From UBA4656 sp002405525 (GTDB lineage Bacteria; Pseudomonadota; Gammaproteobacteria; Xanthomonadales; Ahniellaceae): a stretch of 64,000 nucleotides of DNA. The position numbers were made by a program, and so were the translations under genes. This document shows, in pieces, positions 9,341 through 19,536 of the stretch; within the stretch, counting starts at the first letter, position 1, and each line of letters begins with the position of its first letter. The notes beneath the pieces were generated by a model that worked only from the letters and a program-made list of their open reading frames with translations, was not told the DNA's origin and did not search any database. Location: positions 1 through 64,000 of the forward strand of contig DAIMGT010000014.1 in NCBI GenBank assembly GCA_036723735.1, read 5' to 3'.

Positions 9341-10344
9341 GAGTGCTGGTCACCGGCGCGGCGGGCTTCATCGGCGCGGCCCTGTCGCACCGCCTGCTCG
9401 ACCGCGGCGACGAGGTGTTCGGCCTCGACAACCTCAATGCCTACTACGACGTGCGGCTCAAGCAGGCACGCCTGGAGCGCCTCGTCGCGCGCGCGGGCTT
9501 CGGCCACCACGTGGGCAGCCTGGAGGACGCCGACGCCGTGGCGCGCGCCTTCGCTGCCGGCCGGCCCGACCGCGTCGTGAACCTTGCCGCGCAGGCCGGG
9601 GTGCGCTATTCGCTGGTCAACCCGCGCGCCTACGTCGACAGCAACATCGTCGGCTTCGTCAACATCCTCGAAGCCTGCCGCCACCGCGGCATCGGGCACC
9701 TGGTCTACGCCTCCTCGAGCTCGGTCTACGGCGCCAACGTCAAGCTGCCGTTCTCGGTGCGCGACGCGGTCGACCATCCGGTGAGCCTGTACGCAGCGAC
9801 CAAGAAGGCCAACGAGCTGATGGCGCACACCTACAGCCATCTGTTCGGCTTGCCGACCACGGGCCTGCGCTTCTTTACCGTGTACGGCCCCTGGGGCCGC
9901 CCCGACATGGCCCTGTTCCTGTTCACGCGCAACATTCTGGAAGGCAAGCCGATCGATGTCTTCAACCACGGCCACCACACGCGCGACTTCACGTATATCG
10001 ACGACATCGTCGAGGGCGTGCTGCGCACGCTCGACCGCGTGCCGGGCCCGGACCCCGCCTTCGACCCGATGCAGCCCAACCCGGGCACATCGGCGGCGCC
10101 CTGGCGCGTGTACAACATCGGCAACCACCAGCCGGTGCAGCTGAGCCGCTACATCGAGGTGATCGAAGCCACGCTGGGCCGCAAGGCGGCCAGAAACCTG
10201 CTGCCGCTGCAGCCCGGCGACGTACCGGACACCTACGCCGATGTCGAGGAACTCGCCCGCGACACCGGCTACCAGCCCTCGACCCCGATCGAAGTCGGCG
10301 TGGCGCGCTTCGTGGACTGGTATCGCGCCTACTACAGGGTCTGA
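9337..10344 (+). CDS. NAD-dependent nucleotide-sugar epimerase (UDP-glucuronate 4-epimerase/CapI-like)
   Basis: A 335-residue extended SDR. It has TGAAGFIG for NAD binding, the family signature DNLNAYYDVRLKQARL, ASSSSVYG for the catalytic Ser region, and YAATKKANE for Tyr/Lys. It is closest by eye to the LspL/CapI group that interconverts UDP-glucuronate and UDP-galacturonate. Translation begins at GTG 9337, overlapping the dehydrogenase stop as GTGA; the longer upstream open frame is a shadow of the dehydrogenase. Substrate choice should match the partner enzyme, so an N-acetylated uronate is possible. Confidence 0.88.
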   Translation: MRVLVTGAAGFIGAALSHRLLDRGDEVFGLDNLNAYYDVRLKQARLERLVARAGFGHHVGSLEDADAVARAFAAGRPDRVVNLAAQAGVRYSLVNPRAYVDSNIVGFVNILEACRHRGIGHLVYASSSSVYGANVKLPFSVRDAVDHPVSLYAATKKANELMAHTYSHLFGLPTTGLRFFTVYGPWGRPDMALFLFTRNILEGKPIDVFNHGHHTRDFTYIDDIVEGVLRTLDRVPGPDPAFDPMQPNPGTSAAPWRVYNIGNHQPVQLSRYIEVIEATLGRKAARNLLPLQPGDVPDTYADVEELARDTGYQPSTPIEVGVARFVDWYRAYYRV

Positions 10345-10446
10345 GCGGCCGGTCCGCGGGGCCGTCGAGGCGCCCGCAGATTGCCCGCGCCGCGCGCGGC
10401 GGCGGGCCTGCACAATCGTCGCATCGCAACACTGAGGAATCCGACC

Positions 10447-12279
<1,833 letters not shown>

Positions 12280-12330
12280 GCCCGTCATCACCCTAGTGGC
12301 AAAGCTGACCCCTTCTCGCCACGCAGGTGA

Positions 12331-14031
12331 TCAACGATTCTGCTTTTCGCCGAAAATGGCGCATATCGCATTAAGCGACTCATGTAGATCGCTCGCGAGT
12401 GCTGCAATATGTGCTCTTGGATGCTTGTACTCCCTCAGGAGCTCTCTTCGTATCTCGGAAGCCTCTTCACCTGCTGCGTGAGCTGCAAGCTTGGTTCGGA
12501 GATATTGCAATGACTTGAAAGGCTCTACGAGAGTCGATGCCCGATCGCTTTCGACCTGACTCCCGAGCAGCGCCTCTTCAAGCCACTTGATTGAACCGAA
12601 CTTCTCGTTGCCTACTCGACCATTGGCGATGGCTCGCGCCCGGAGAGCGCCGTGGTTCAATCCTTCCACAACGATTCTTGCGAGCTCCAGAATTGCGTCA
12701 TCCCATGGCCTGTGTGCGGGCGTCAGCGGATACGTCACGTGGTCAACTAGCCTTGTCTCCTTGATTCTGAACCAGTCGAGCCGGGTATCGCCGAGCTTCC
12801 TAAGCGTCCGCCTGAGATCACTTAGTCCATCGGGAACGTCGTCCCATGCACCTTCGAAATCGGTCTTTTGAGCGCGCTTGGAGATGGGTGCTTTCGGAGG
12901 CTCATTGAATGACTTCCAGTAGCGCTGCTCCGAGATCGGCAAATCTCCGAGATAGGTAATGTACGTGTGGACTTGTCCCGCATCGTTCACATCGTAGGTC
13001 TTCAAGGACCATGCGTTTCGGCACTGAATTGAGCGGTCCGTCACCCTGTACTTCTCTCGGTCCGCTTTGTACCTGTCGAGCACTTGTGGCTTGAAGAAGA
13101 CTGGAGAGATCTGGAACGGATTGGATGATTCCGTGTCGAAGTAGGACGCCAGCGCCGCCGGTGAGCAGGAGCATTCGACGAGTTGCTCGTTCTTCCAGTC
13201 TTCAATGATGAACGTCTCGTACTCCTTAGGCGCCTGCGCACTGGCGTATTCATTGGCACCCAGCTCGTAGGCGCTCTTGCTTGGCGCGAGAACGTGAGCC
13301 CCGCGAACATACGAGGCCTTGCGTTCGACGATGAACTTGCACCTGAGCGTCTTGCCCGCATCCGCATGCGTGATCGTCCGCTGGTGATCGAATCGAAAAG
13401 AGGGGTCCGACCCCCAGAAGCAATCGAACATTTGGACTAGACACGAACTGGTGGTCGCAAGGTGTAGGTCCAGCAGCCCGCGGTCAATCCAAAGCAGCGT
13501 GGCGGCGCGACCGTCGTCGCCCGGAAAGTGCTCAATACCCGCCAAGTTGACTACATCTCCTTCGCCGTCGAGGCGGCACCATGCATTTCTTTCGTCGACC
13601 CAATGCAGACCGTGAGCTATTGCAATCTCCTGCGTCAACTCGAAGTAGTGGGGCTTGCCAATGAGCCCCTCGAAGGAGCGACTGAAGACGATTTGACGTG
13701 CGCCTTGGAGTACTTCCGGCTGATCCTCGTCCCACGGCGAGAACATCTCGAAGCGTGGCCCTTCGCCACCGCCGGATACGAGCCCACAGTGCATGTGGTC
13801 GGACGGGTTACCGGTCCAGTCCTCCAGCCCGTCCCAGCTTCGATCTATTCTTTCTGACGCGACGAAGACGGAGTGAACGAAGATGTCTGACTTGCCGCTA
13901 CAGCACGCGTACAGGGCTACTCGGTCCCCGCCTCGCTGATGCCGAAGCCATGCGACGAACTCACAACACTCGATCTCAAGCGATCCCTGCTCGTGAGGTC
14001 CCCGTACGTGCGGAAAGGACTCGATGTCCAT
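12331..14031 (-). CDS. large protein of unknown function, possible C-terminal HEPN-like motif
   Basis: I do not recognise this 566-residue protein with certainty. It starts at MDIESFPHVRG (ATG 14031), 14 bp after brnA on the same strand. The N-terminal two thirds look like a mixed beta-rich domain with many Trp, Cys and aromatic residues. The last 130 residues are predicted helical, and R512 and H518 are in RTKLAAH, which fits the RX4-6H pattern of HEPN RNases. Base composition is clearly lower in GC than the neighbours and codon use is relaxed, suggesting acquisition by transfer. Sitting behind a toxin-antitoxin pair, it could be a defence or abortive-infection effector. That role is inference from position and one short motif. 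Confidence 0.75.
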   Translation of the reverse strand: MDIESFPHVRGPHEQGSLEIECCEFVAWLRHQRGGDRVALYACCSGKSDIFVHSVFVASERIDRSWDGLEDWTGNPSDHMHCGLVSGGGEGPRFEMFSPWDEDQPEVLQGARQIVFSRSFEGLIGKPHYFELTQEIAIAHGLHWVDERNAWCRLDGEGDVVNLAGIEHFPGDDGRAATLLWIDRGLLDLHLATTSSCLVQMFDCFWGSDPSFRFDHQRTITHADAGKTLRCKFIVERKASYVRGAHVLAPSKSAYELGANEYASAQAPKEYETFIIEDWKNEQLVECSCSPAALASYFDTESSNPFQISPVFFKPQVLDRYKADREKYRVTDRSIQCRNAWSLKTYDVNDAGQVHTYITYLGDLPISEQRYWKSFNEPPKAPISKRAQKTDFEGAWDDVPDGLSDLRRTLRKLGDTRLDWFRIKETRLVDHVTYPLTPAHRPWDDAILELARIVVEGLNHGALRARAIANGRVGNEKFGSIKWLEEALLGSQVESDRASTLVEPFKSLQYLRTKLAAHAAGEEASEIRRELLREYKHPRAHIAALASDLHESLNAICAIFGEKQNR

Positions 14032-14045
14032 CGGGTTGACAGAAC

Positions 14046-14330
14046 TCAAAGCGTTGCGTCGCGGTAGGCCTTCAGGACTGCGTTCATCCGCGTCTGCCAT
14101 CCACGTCCCTGCGCCCGGTACCACTCGAGCACATCCTTGTCGACGCGCAGTGCGATCTGCTCCTTGCGGTCCTCCGCGGCTTTTGGCGGACGGCCGCGTG
14201 CGACGCGCCAGCCGGCGGCACCTTCGTGCGGGGTCGCGGACGCCCAAAATCCGGCAGTCGCCTTGGGGTCCTTCGGATCGTAGGGCACGTCAGCCTTTCG
14301 GGTATGCGTGGAAGTACGCTTGGCGTTCAT
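14046..14330 (-). CDS. brnA: BrnA family antitoxin
   Basis: A 94-residue antitoxin. The family core is visible: DPKDPKAT near residue 18, GRPPKA, then EQIALRVDKDVLEWYRAQGRGWQTRMNA, the BrnA helix region ending in a ribbon-helix-helix-like DNA-binding tail. It neutralises BrnT and should autorepress the operon. The start at 14330 lies 41 bp inside the end of brnT; overlapping genes are normal for this system. The unknown large gene follows after 14 bp. Confidence 0.88.
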   Translation of the reverse strand: MNAKRTSTHTRKADVPYDPKDPKATAGFWASATPHEGAAGWRVARGRPPKAAEDRKEQIALRVDKDVLEWYRAQGRGWQTRMNAVLKAYRDATL

Positions 14331-14562
14331 GGGGTTGTGCGTCTCGGCAGGAGATCAGTCGAGGGCCGTCGTCGCGATCGGTCCAGACCAGGACCACGAC
14401 GCGGCCATGCGCGATTCCGAGGCTGATCAACCGCTGCTCGCCGTAGGCAACGCGGTCATCCTCGCGGGTGAGCATGGGTCCGTCGAACGCTGCCGCGCAA
14501 TCCGGCAGGTCGATCCGATGCTTGCGCAGGTTCTTTCGGCGCTTGGCGGGATCATGGCTCAC
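14290..14562 (-). CDS. brnT: BrnT family toxin
   Basis: A 90-residue BrnT-type toxin, a RelE-fold ribonuclease that cuts RNA and arrests growth when released. The diagnostic opening DPAKRRKNLRKHRIDL, the central ALTRED-like block (here MLTREDDRVAYGEQR), and the RLISCRDAQPHERQAY tail are all present. The start is GTG at 14562; no strong ribosome site precedes it, which is common for these genes. First gene of a brnT-brnA-unknown run on the minus strand. Confidence 0.88.
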   Translation of the reverse strand: MSHDPAKRRKNLRKHRIDLPDCAAAFDGPMLTREDDRVAYGEQRLISLGIAHGRVVVLVWTDRDDGPRLISCRDAQPHERQAYFHAYPKG

Positions 14563-15132
14563 CTGTCAAAATCGTATATGCATTAAATCGCTGGTTCAAG
14601 ACGCGCGAGGGGACGATTCGACAGCAGCGATTCCTCCGCGACGCACGGGCAGCGCGCGCAGTTCGAAAACGTCCGTCGGGCGGGCAAGCCGTGCCCGAGT
14701 GGTCAAGGCAGCGGGTTGGCGATCGCGTCCGCCACGCCAGTCGGGATGGCCGGATCGGCGGTCAGGCCCGCCGCCGCCTCCGGGGCTTCCACAGGGCGTC
14801 AACCTGCGGCGCGAAGCAACCCTATCTTGAGCGGGCCTGGACGACATCTTGAAAACTCAGCGCTGATCATCGCGGATTCAGTAGGTTGCGCGAGCGGGAA
14901 CTCGGGGACATCCTGAATGGCGCAGGATCTGATCTGGCCTGCCCGCCGTGCGCCATCCTCGATCGCGGGTGGCCCGGTGGGCCCTTGGATGCCGGCTCGG
15001 GGATTGCCGCGGCTCGCCGCCTCGGTTGTCACGCGACGGGCCACGGGCATTGAATTGCCCGCGTGCGGCCATCCTCGGACAGTGGCATTCCTGCGACCAT
15101 CGGCCTCTCCTCGCGGGCACGCGCTCGAACGG
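14563..15132. other. 570-bp intergenic stretch, no gene recognised
   Basis: Between brnT and the permease. Several short open frames exist on both strands, but none has a recognisable domain or ribosome site. A piece at 14691-14712 resembles a tRNA 5' portion but has no matching anticodon or T arm. The brnT promoter must lie near its left end. Confidence 0.5.
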
Positions 15133-17556
15133 ATGACGAGAACCGTGCCGATGCTTCTGCGACACGCCTTGAAGTCCCTGCGCCGCGCCCCGGTCTACGC
15201 GACCACGGTGGTGCTCACGCTGGCGCTCGGGCTCGGCGCGGTGGGGGCGATGTTCGCCGTGGTGCATGGCCTGCTGCTGGCGCCGCTGCCGTATGGGCAG
15301 CCGGATCGGCTGGTGAGCCTGGATTTGGTGCTGGCCGACGGCAGCCGGATCGGTGCGTCGCCGGCGCTGCATGCGACCTATCGGCGGTTCGCGACCCAGG
15401 TCGAGGACCTCGCGCTGTACCGGGTGGGGCGCGCGAACGTGGCGGCGCCGGACGACGCGGGCGAGGCGCGCAATGTCGGCGTGGCCTGGGCGTCGGCCTC
15501 GCTGATGCGCGTGCTGCAGGTGGGGCCGCAGCTCGGTCGCGCGTTCACCGACGCCGAGGACCTGCGCGCGGGACCGCAGGCGGTGATCCTCAGTGACGCC
15601 GAATGGCGCACGCGCTACGGCGGCTCGCCCGCGGCGATCGGGCGGATCCTGGTGGTGAACGACGTGCCGCGCGAGATCGTCGGCGTGATGCCGCCGGATT
15701 TCGCGTTTCCGCACGCCGGCGTGCGGATGTGGCTGCCGGCGAAGCCCGGCAACGACACGACCGCGGGCGATTTCTTCTTCACCGGCGTGGCGCGGCTCGC
15801 GCCGGGCGCGACGCGCGAGCGCGCGCAGCACGAGCTGGCGGCGATCCTGCCGCGGCTGGGCGAGCTGTATCCGAAGTTGGGCTCCGGTGGATCGACGGCG
15901 ACGTGGATCGCGGAGTCGAAGCCCGTGCCGCGGCTCGTCGACCTGCGCGCGACGCTCACCGGCGAGCTGGCGCCGACGCTGTGGCTGCTCGCCGCCGTCG
16001 CGAGCCTCGTGCTGCTCGTGGCCTGGGCGAACGTGGCCAACCTCACCCTGGTGCGCGCCGATGCGGCCGGTCGCGACGTCGCCGTGCGCGAGGCGCTGGG
16101 TGCCGGTGCGCTGCGCGCCATCGCGCCCCTGGTCGGGGAATCCCTGCTGCTTGGCGTCGCCGCCACGGTGCTTGCGCTGTTCGGCATTGCCGGGGCGCTG
16201 TGGGCGCTGCGCCAGTTCGGGCCCGTGGACCTGCCGCGCCTGGCCGAGGTGTCGCTCGGTCCATGGACCGCGGTCGTCGTGCTCGGGCTCGCGCTGCTGG
16301 GCGGTCTCGTCGGCGGGTTTGCGCTGGCGCGGCGCGGTGCGCTGTCGGGCCGCCTGCGCGAAGGCGCGCATGGCGCGTCGGCGGGCGTCGCCCAGCAGCG
16401 CGTGCGCGCAGGCGTGGCCGTGCTGCAGGTGGCCGCGGCGCTGGTGGTGCTGGCGGGCTCGGCCCTGCTGTTGCGCACGACGCACCGACTGCAGCGGGCC
16501 GATCCCGGCTTCGATCCGGGGCCGGTGACGACGTTCCAGATCCTGCTGCCGTTCGCGCGCTATGGCGATACGGCGCGCGTGGCCTTCCATGCGCAACTGC
16601 TGGAGCGCGTGCGCGCGCTGCCGTCGGTGGAAGCCGCCGGACTCGTCGGGCAACTGCCGCTGGGCAGCGGTGCCCGGGTCGAGCAGGACATTCGCGTCGA
16701 CGGCGAGATATACACGCGTCGCGTGGCAGTGAACGTCGCCAGCGACGGCTATCTCGCGGCGATGGGGATTCCGCTGCTGGCCGGCCGGGCGTTCCGCCCG
16801 CTCGATGCCCCACGCCCCGACGAAGTGCTGGTCAGCCGGCAGTTGGCCGTGCAGCTGGTCGGCGATCCCACGGGGCGGGCCGCGCTCGGTCGCCGGCTCA
16901 CGCTCACGCCCGGCGGCCCGGCATGGACGGTGATCGGCGTGGTCGGCGATGTGCACCACGAACACCTCGCCACGCCGCCGGGCCCGATGCTGTATCGCCC
17001 ACAGGTCGTCGCGGCGCTGCCCGCCACGCAACCGGGGCCGCTGCCGGGCATGGTGCTCACCGTGCGCAGCACCGGCCCCGCGGCGCCGCTGGTGGACGCC
17101 GTGCGCGGAATCGTGCGCGGACTCGATCCGGGCGTGCCCGTGTTCGAGGTCGCCGCGATGGACGAGGTCGTCGCGCGTTCGATGTCGCAACTGCGGCTGA
17201 TGCTGGTGGGGGTCGGCGCTGCCGCGGTCGTGACGCTGGCGCTCGGCCTGCTCGGCCTCTACGGCGTGCTTGCGTTCCGCGTCGCGCTGCGCACGCGCGA
17301 GTTCGGGCTGCGGATGGCGCGCGGCGTCGTCGGTGGCGGTCTCGCCCTGGTCGCGATCGGCACCGTGGCCGGACTGGTCGTGTTCGCCGCGCTGTCGGCA
17401 TCGCTGCGCGCGGCGGTGCCCGGCGTGCAGCCGTGGGATCCGCTGTCGCTGGCCGGTGCCGTGCTGGTGCTCGCGGCGACCGCCGCGCTCGCGTCGTGGG
17501 GACCGGCGCGGCGCGCGGCAGCCGTCGATCCGGCGCAGGCGCTGCGCGGGGGCTAG
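15133..17556 (+). CDS. FtsX/MacB-type ABC permease (ADOP-like)
   Basis: An integral membrane permease of about 807 residues with the duplicated layout of the ADOP group: transmembrane helix, MacB-type periplasmic domain, three helices, then a second copy. The opening MLLRHALKSLRRAPVYATT and LTLALGLGAVGAMFAVV are typical. The final FtsX unit carries GLYGVLAFRVALRTREFGLRMA but goes straight to RGVVGGG, lacking about a dozen residues that most members have there. No ATPase gene is adjacent, so the motor subunit is elsewhere or absent. Start is ATG 15133, with ATG 15151 as an alternative supported by GAGAA; the longer frame to 14917 has no family similarity. Confidence 0.85.
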   Translation: MTRTVPMLLRHALKSLRRAPVYATTVVLTLALGLGAVGAMFAVVHGLLLAPLPYGQPDRLVSLDLVLADGSRIGASPALHATYRRFATQVEDLALYRVGRANVAAPDDAGEARNVGVAWASASLMRVLQVGPQLGRAFTDAEDLRAGPQAVILSDAEWRTRYGGSPAAIGRILVVNDVPREIVGVMPPDFAFPHAGVRMWLPAKPGNDTTAGDFFFTGVARLAPGATRERAQHELAAILPRLGELYPKLGSGGSTATWIAESKPVPRLVDLRATLTGELAPTLWLLAAVASLVLLVAWANVANLTLVRADAAGRDVAVREALGAGALRAIAPLVGESLLLGVAATVLALFGIAGALWALRQFGPVDLPRLAEVSLGPWTAVVVLGLALLGGLVGGFALARRGALSGRLREGAHGASAGVAQQRVRAGVAVLQVAAALVVLAGSALLLRTTHRLQRADPGFDPGPVTTFQILLPFARYGDTARVAFHAQLLERVRALPSVEAAGLVGQLPLGSGARVEQDIRVDGEIYTRRVAVNVASDGYLAAMGIPLLAGRAFRPLDAPRPDEVLVSRQLAVQLVGDPTGRAALGRRLTLTPGGPAWTVIGVVGDVHHEHLATPPGPMLYRPQVVAALPATQPGPLPGMVLTVRSTGPAAPLVDAVRGIVRGLDPGVPVFEVAAMDEVVARSMSQLRLMLVGVGAAAVVTLALGLLGLYGVLAFRVALRTREFGLRMARGVVGGGLALVAIGTVAGLVVFAALSASLRAAVPGVQPWDPLSLAGAVLVLAATAALASWGPARRAAAVDPAQALRGG

Positions 17557-17604
17557 AGGTCGTCCGCGCCGGGCGGTCGCTGCCTGGCAGCCGGCAGAGC
17601 CCCC

Positions 17605-17653
17605 TTGACGAGGGCTCGCCGATTCGTATCCTATGGTTAATGAATTAATTAAC
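17605..17653 (+). promoter_or_regulatory. promoter and ArsR-type operator
   Basis: TTGACG (17605-17610) and TATCCT (17627-17632) are 16 bp apart. Directly downstream, 17636-17653 is an AT-rich inverted repeat, GTTAATGAATTAATTAAC, matching its reverse complement at 16 of 18 positions. It stands out in GC-rich DNA and overlaps the expected transcription start, a classic position for repression by the ArsR-family protein encoded next. Confidence 0.65.
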
Positions 17654-17659
17654 GACCCC

Positions 17660-17977
17660 ATGGACCGCGTCTTCGAAGCCCTCGCTTCCGCCGCCCGGCG
17701 CAAGATCCTCGCCTACCTCAACGCCGGCGAACTTACCGCCGGTGAGATCGGCGAGCGTTTCGACTTCAGCAAGCCGGCGCTGTCCAACCACCTGCGCATC
17801 CTCGAAGAGGCCGGGTTGATCGCCCGCGAGAAGCGCGGTCAGTTCGTCTACTTCCGTCAGGTTCCAGAGCGGCTCGCGAACACCGTGTTCGCCTGGGCGG
17901 CCGAGGTCTGCCCCGTGGCGGGGCCACTCAAGCGCGAGAGCCGCGCGCGCGCACGCAAGCGCCAGGCAGGAGCCTGA
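17660..17977 (+). CDS. ArsR-family transcriptional regulator
   Basis: A 105-residue winged-helix regulator. MDRVFEALASAARRKILAYL opens the protein, and the recognition helix is in SKPALSNHLRILEEAGLI. No Cys pair for metal sensing is present in the helix region; the only Cys is near the C terminus (EVCPVAG), so it is a non-metal-sensing type. The start at 17660 is preferred over an upstream in-frame ATG at 17633, which lies at the predicted promoter. It is two bases upstream of the cupin-DUF2867 gene, so it probably controls its own operon through the operator at 17636-17653. Confidence 0.88.
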   Translation: MDRVFEALASAARRKILAYLNAGELTAGEIGERFDFSKPALSNHLRILEEAGLIAREKRGQFVYFRQVPERLANTVFAWAAEVCPVAGPLKRESRARARKRQAGA

Positions 17978-17979
17978 AC

Positions 17980-19377
17980 ATGGCCGTAGCATCCCGTGCC
18001 GTCGCATCCTTCCCGTCCGTCACCATCGCCTCGGCCTGCGGCGGCGCGCCGGTTGAAGTCGCGCTCATCGCGCAGCTCGGCGTCGGAGCGGGCGACCGCA
18101 TGATCGAAGATGCCGGCGGTCGCCAGGCGGCGCATGCGAACTACATCGATGCGCTCGACGAGCCGTCGACCCGGCTCAGCGGCATGCGGCTCCAGCACGG
18201 CGATGCATCCTCGCTGTACTCCTTCACGGTCGCTGCGGGCGGGCATCCCTTCCATCGCCATGCGACGCCACGCACCTTCACCGCGATCTCCGGCAGCGGC
18301 GGTGCGCGACTGCGCTTCTCGACGGCTGGAGACGTGGCGCTCGCGCGCGATCCGGCGGCTTTCCTCGCCGCCCTGCGCTGCGTCGACATACCCCCGGACA
18401 GCCTGTTCGTGGTGCGCTTCGGCGGCGGCACCTGGCACCAGTTCGCGCCGCTGCGCGCCGGCCATTCGGCGCTGTTCGCGCTGTCCATCCATACCAACGA
18501 ACTCGATGGCCCCTTGAGCGCGGCACAGCGCCACCAGGTCGAAGCGAACGCGGCGAGCATTCCGGCGCTCACCGAGCTGCTGCCGGAGCGCGTTGCACGG
18601 CATATCGAAGCCACCGGATTCGATGCCGTGCCGACGGTCTCACTCTCGCTGCATGCAGCACCGCAGTCGTCCGCGGAACGTCTGTGCGCCAGCGTGCGCA
18701 CGTGGGTCGGGCGGCTGCGCGCCGCCGCTGTCCGGCGACGCCCCAACGGCGGGTTCCTCGGACGCCTGGAGTCGGCGCGTCCGGTTCGCGCGCTCGAACG
18801 CCATCCGCCGGAGTCGCTGCTGCACGCGGCACTGCCGGGCGAGAACCACTGGGACGATGGCGTCGAAGTCGTGCTCGACACCGACGCCGTGGGCGGGTTC
18901 GGCGCCAGTGCGCTGCTCGCGCGCGTCCTCGAGGGGTTCCTCGAAAACCGGCCGGCCGGCGTGTCGCGACTGATGGCGCTGCGCAACCTCGTGGTCTCGC
19001 CGCTGCGCCTGCGCACCTCGCCGCTGGGCTGCCCCGTCTCGTCCCTGTTGTCCACGGATCGCCGCAGGCTGTTCGCCGGGCGTTTCCCGGTGCTCGGCCA
19101 GGCGGTCGCAGACGACGATCGTTCGGCCCAGGTCCTGCTCGGCGCCGATGACCGGCACTTGGTCTTCAGATCCTGCGTGTCGGTAGTCATCGACGACGAT
19201 GGTCGGGCACGTATCCGCCTCGGCACGCGGGTACGAACGCGCAACGCGTTCGGGATGTTCTACATGGGGTCGATCGACCTGGTCCACCGCCACTACATCG
19301 CGCCGACGCTGCTTCGCATGGCGGTCGACCACGCGGTTGCGCCGGACTTGGTCGCGCCGGCCGTCGAGCCGGCCTGA
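17980..19377 (+). CDS. cupin-like/DUF2867 fusion protein
   Basis: A 465-residue protein with two parts. Residues about 70-185 read like a cupin: HRHATPRTFTAI, then CVDIPPDSLFVVRFGGGTWHQF, with histidines in the usual places. Residues about 290-455 match DUF2867, with FGASALLARVLEGF and the closing block VRTRNAFGMFYMGSIDLVHRHYI. DUF2867 proteins have no established biochemical role. The gene starts two bases after the ArsR stop and is surely co-transcribed. Possible role as the regulated target of that sensor is inference. Confidence 0.8.
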   Translation: MAVASRAVASFPSVTIASACGGAPVEVALIAQLGVGAGDRMIEDAGGRQAAHANYIDALDEPSTRLSGMRLQHGDASSLYSFTVAAGGHPFHRHATPRTFTAISGSGGARLRFSTAGDVALARDPAAFLAALRCVDIPPDSLFVVRFGGGTWHQFAPLRAGHSALFALSIHTNELDGPLSAAQRHQVEANAASIPALTELLPERVARHIEATGFDAVPTVSLSLHAAPQSSAERLCASVRTWVGRLRAAAVRRRPNGGFLGRLESARPVRALERHPPESLLHAALPGENHWDDGVEVVLDTDAVGGFGASALLARVLEGFLENRPAGVSRLMALRNLVVSPLRLRTSPLGCPVSSLLSTDRRRLFAGRFPVLGQAVADDDRSAQVLLGADDRHLVFRSCVSVVIDDDGRARIRLGTRVRTRNAFGMFYMGSIDLVHRHYIAPTLLRMAVDHAVAPDLVAPAVEPA

Positions 19378-19536
19378 GGGCTGCACCGCGCGTCTCAGAA
19401 CCCCGTCGTGCTGGAGGTGCGCGCCGAAACGCCGGCTGAACCGGCCCTCGCCCCGCCCTTGAAGCGCGCCGGGCCCGGGCGCACAGTGCCAGTGTGCCGG
19501 ACAGACCGGCGCCCACCATCGCCATGAGGGATTCTC

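Noticed and set aside
14691..14712. Stretch like the D-arm of a tRNA-Ser (CCCGAGTGGTCAAGGCAGC)
   Set aside because: No acceptor pairing, anticodon stem or T arm follows in the next 80 nt on either strand.
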